Made by a program: the position numbers and the translations under genes. From Rhodobacteraceae bacterium WD3A24 (lineage in GTDB: Bacteria > Pseudomonadota > Alphaproteobacteria > Rhodobacterales > Rhodobacteraceae): a stretch of DNA of 49,571 bases. Where the stretch lies: NCBI GenBank assembly GCA_002967695.1, contig PUHN01000024.1, positions 1-49,571 of the forward strand, read 5' to 3'. Below the pieces are notes generated by a model. It saw nothing but the letters and a program-made list of their open reading frames with translations, ran no database searches and was not told the origin of the DNA. Of this stretch, positions 49,470 to 49,571 are shown piece after piece (within the stretch, counting starts at the first letter, position 1; every line of letters begins with the position of its first letter).

Positions 49470-49571
49470 TCAGAACTCATGTGCCCATTGGCGTCGGCCG
49501 ATGGTCATGATGCGCCACGGCTGATCGACGAGCTTGTTCCAAGCGTCGCAGCAGTGGTCGACGATGTCATC
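49470..49571 (-). CDS. IS630-family transposase, C-terminal end only
   Basis: The minus-strand frame enters at the right edge and ends with TGA at 49470-49472. The 33 visible residues include DDIVDHCCDAWNKLVDQPWR and MTIGRRQWAHEF, the characteristic C-terminus of alphaproteobacterial IS630-type transposases (CCDAWN.L...PWRI.SIG.R.WA). The rest of the element is outside the window, so its integrity cannot be judged. Confidence 0.8.
   Translation of the reverse strand, partial: DDIVDHCCDAWNKLVDQPWRIMTIGRRQWAHEF

Noticed and set aside
1-49571. CRISPR arrays or cas genes
   Set aside because: No regularly spaced direct repeats and no Cas-like proteins were seen anywhere.

Overview
The window is high-GC DNA (about two thirds G+C in the core genes) from an alphaproteobacterium, most likely a member of the Rhodobacteraceae. 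The evidence is a CckA hybrid kinase with a CtrA-type box at its 5' end, an FNR-type box upstream of a cytochrome gene, a complete thi/thiXYZ operon behind a TPP riboswitch, an R-citramalate synthase, and an alphaproteobacterial-type aioXSRBA arsenite-oxidase locus. No taxonomic marker such as rRNA is present, so the family assignment is an inference.

Layout. 1-3.7 kb: three unusual exported-type proteins (one cut by the left edge, one formylglycine-generating-enzyme-like, one large unknown). 3.8-7.6 kb: an MFS transporter, then a sulfur module (periplasmic tandem rhodanese, YeeE/YedE-type sulfur transporter, tiny membrane protein). 7.6-11.9 kb: squalene/phytoene-synthase-like protein, cimA and cysS; the 3' part of cysS has clearly lower GC than the rest. 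12.0-13.1 kb: a low-GC islet next to tRNA-Asn(GTT). 13.2-23.6 kb: core genes (two metallo-beta-lactamase-fold hydrolases, an EnvZ-like kinase, an RsmB-like rRNA methyltransferase, cckA, a five-haem cytochrome, a PRPP synthetase, an APH-like kinase). 23.7-30.8 kb: promoter, TPP riboswitch and thiD-O-S-G-E-F-thiY-(tenA remnant?)-thiZ-thiX. 31.0-33.4 kb: a glutathione transferase, a LysR regulator and two small proteins.

33.5-49.1 kb is an arsenic island of about 15 kb. Its rightward half is arsR/arsC fusion - GAPDH - arsJ - acr3 - arsH, then a second arsR with an arsP-like permease. Its leftward half is aioX-S-R and aioB-A, followed by a broken moeA. Together they can sense and oxidise As(III) to As(V) outside the cytoplasm, reduce As(V) inside, expel As(III) (Acr3), expel As(V) as 1-arseno-3-phosphoglycerate (GAPDH + ArsJ), and deal with trivalent methylarsenicals (ArsH, ArsP). 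The centre of the island is decayed: a frameshifted transglutaminase remnant, an ArsR tail, and a tail-to-tail junction where a permease and moeA have both lost their 3' ends.

The most interesting architecture is at the island edges. On the left is an overlapping, two-frame Rz/Rz1-type spanin pair; on the right is a frameshifted remnant of a GpA-type phage terminase large subunit, on the same strand and in the order found in lambda-like phages (Rz-Rz1 then terminase). The arsenic genes therefore seem to sit inside the lysis/packaging junction of a decayed prophage. The right end carries a 132-bp relic with IS-like inverted ends and the 3' end of an IS630-family transposase.
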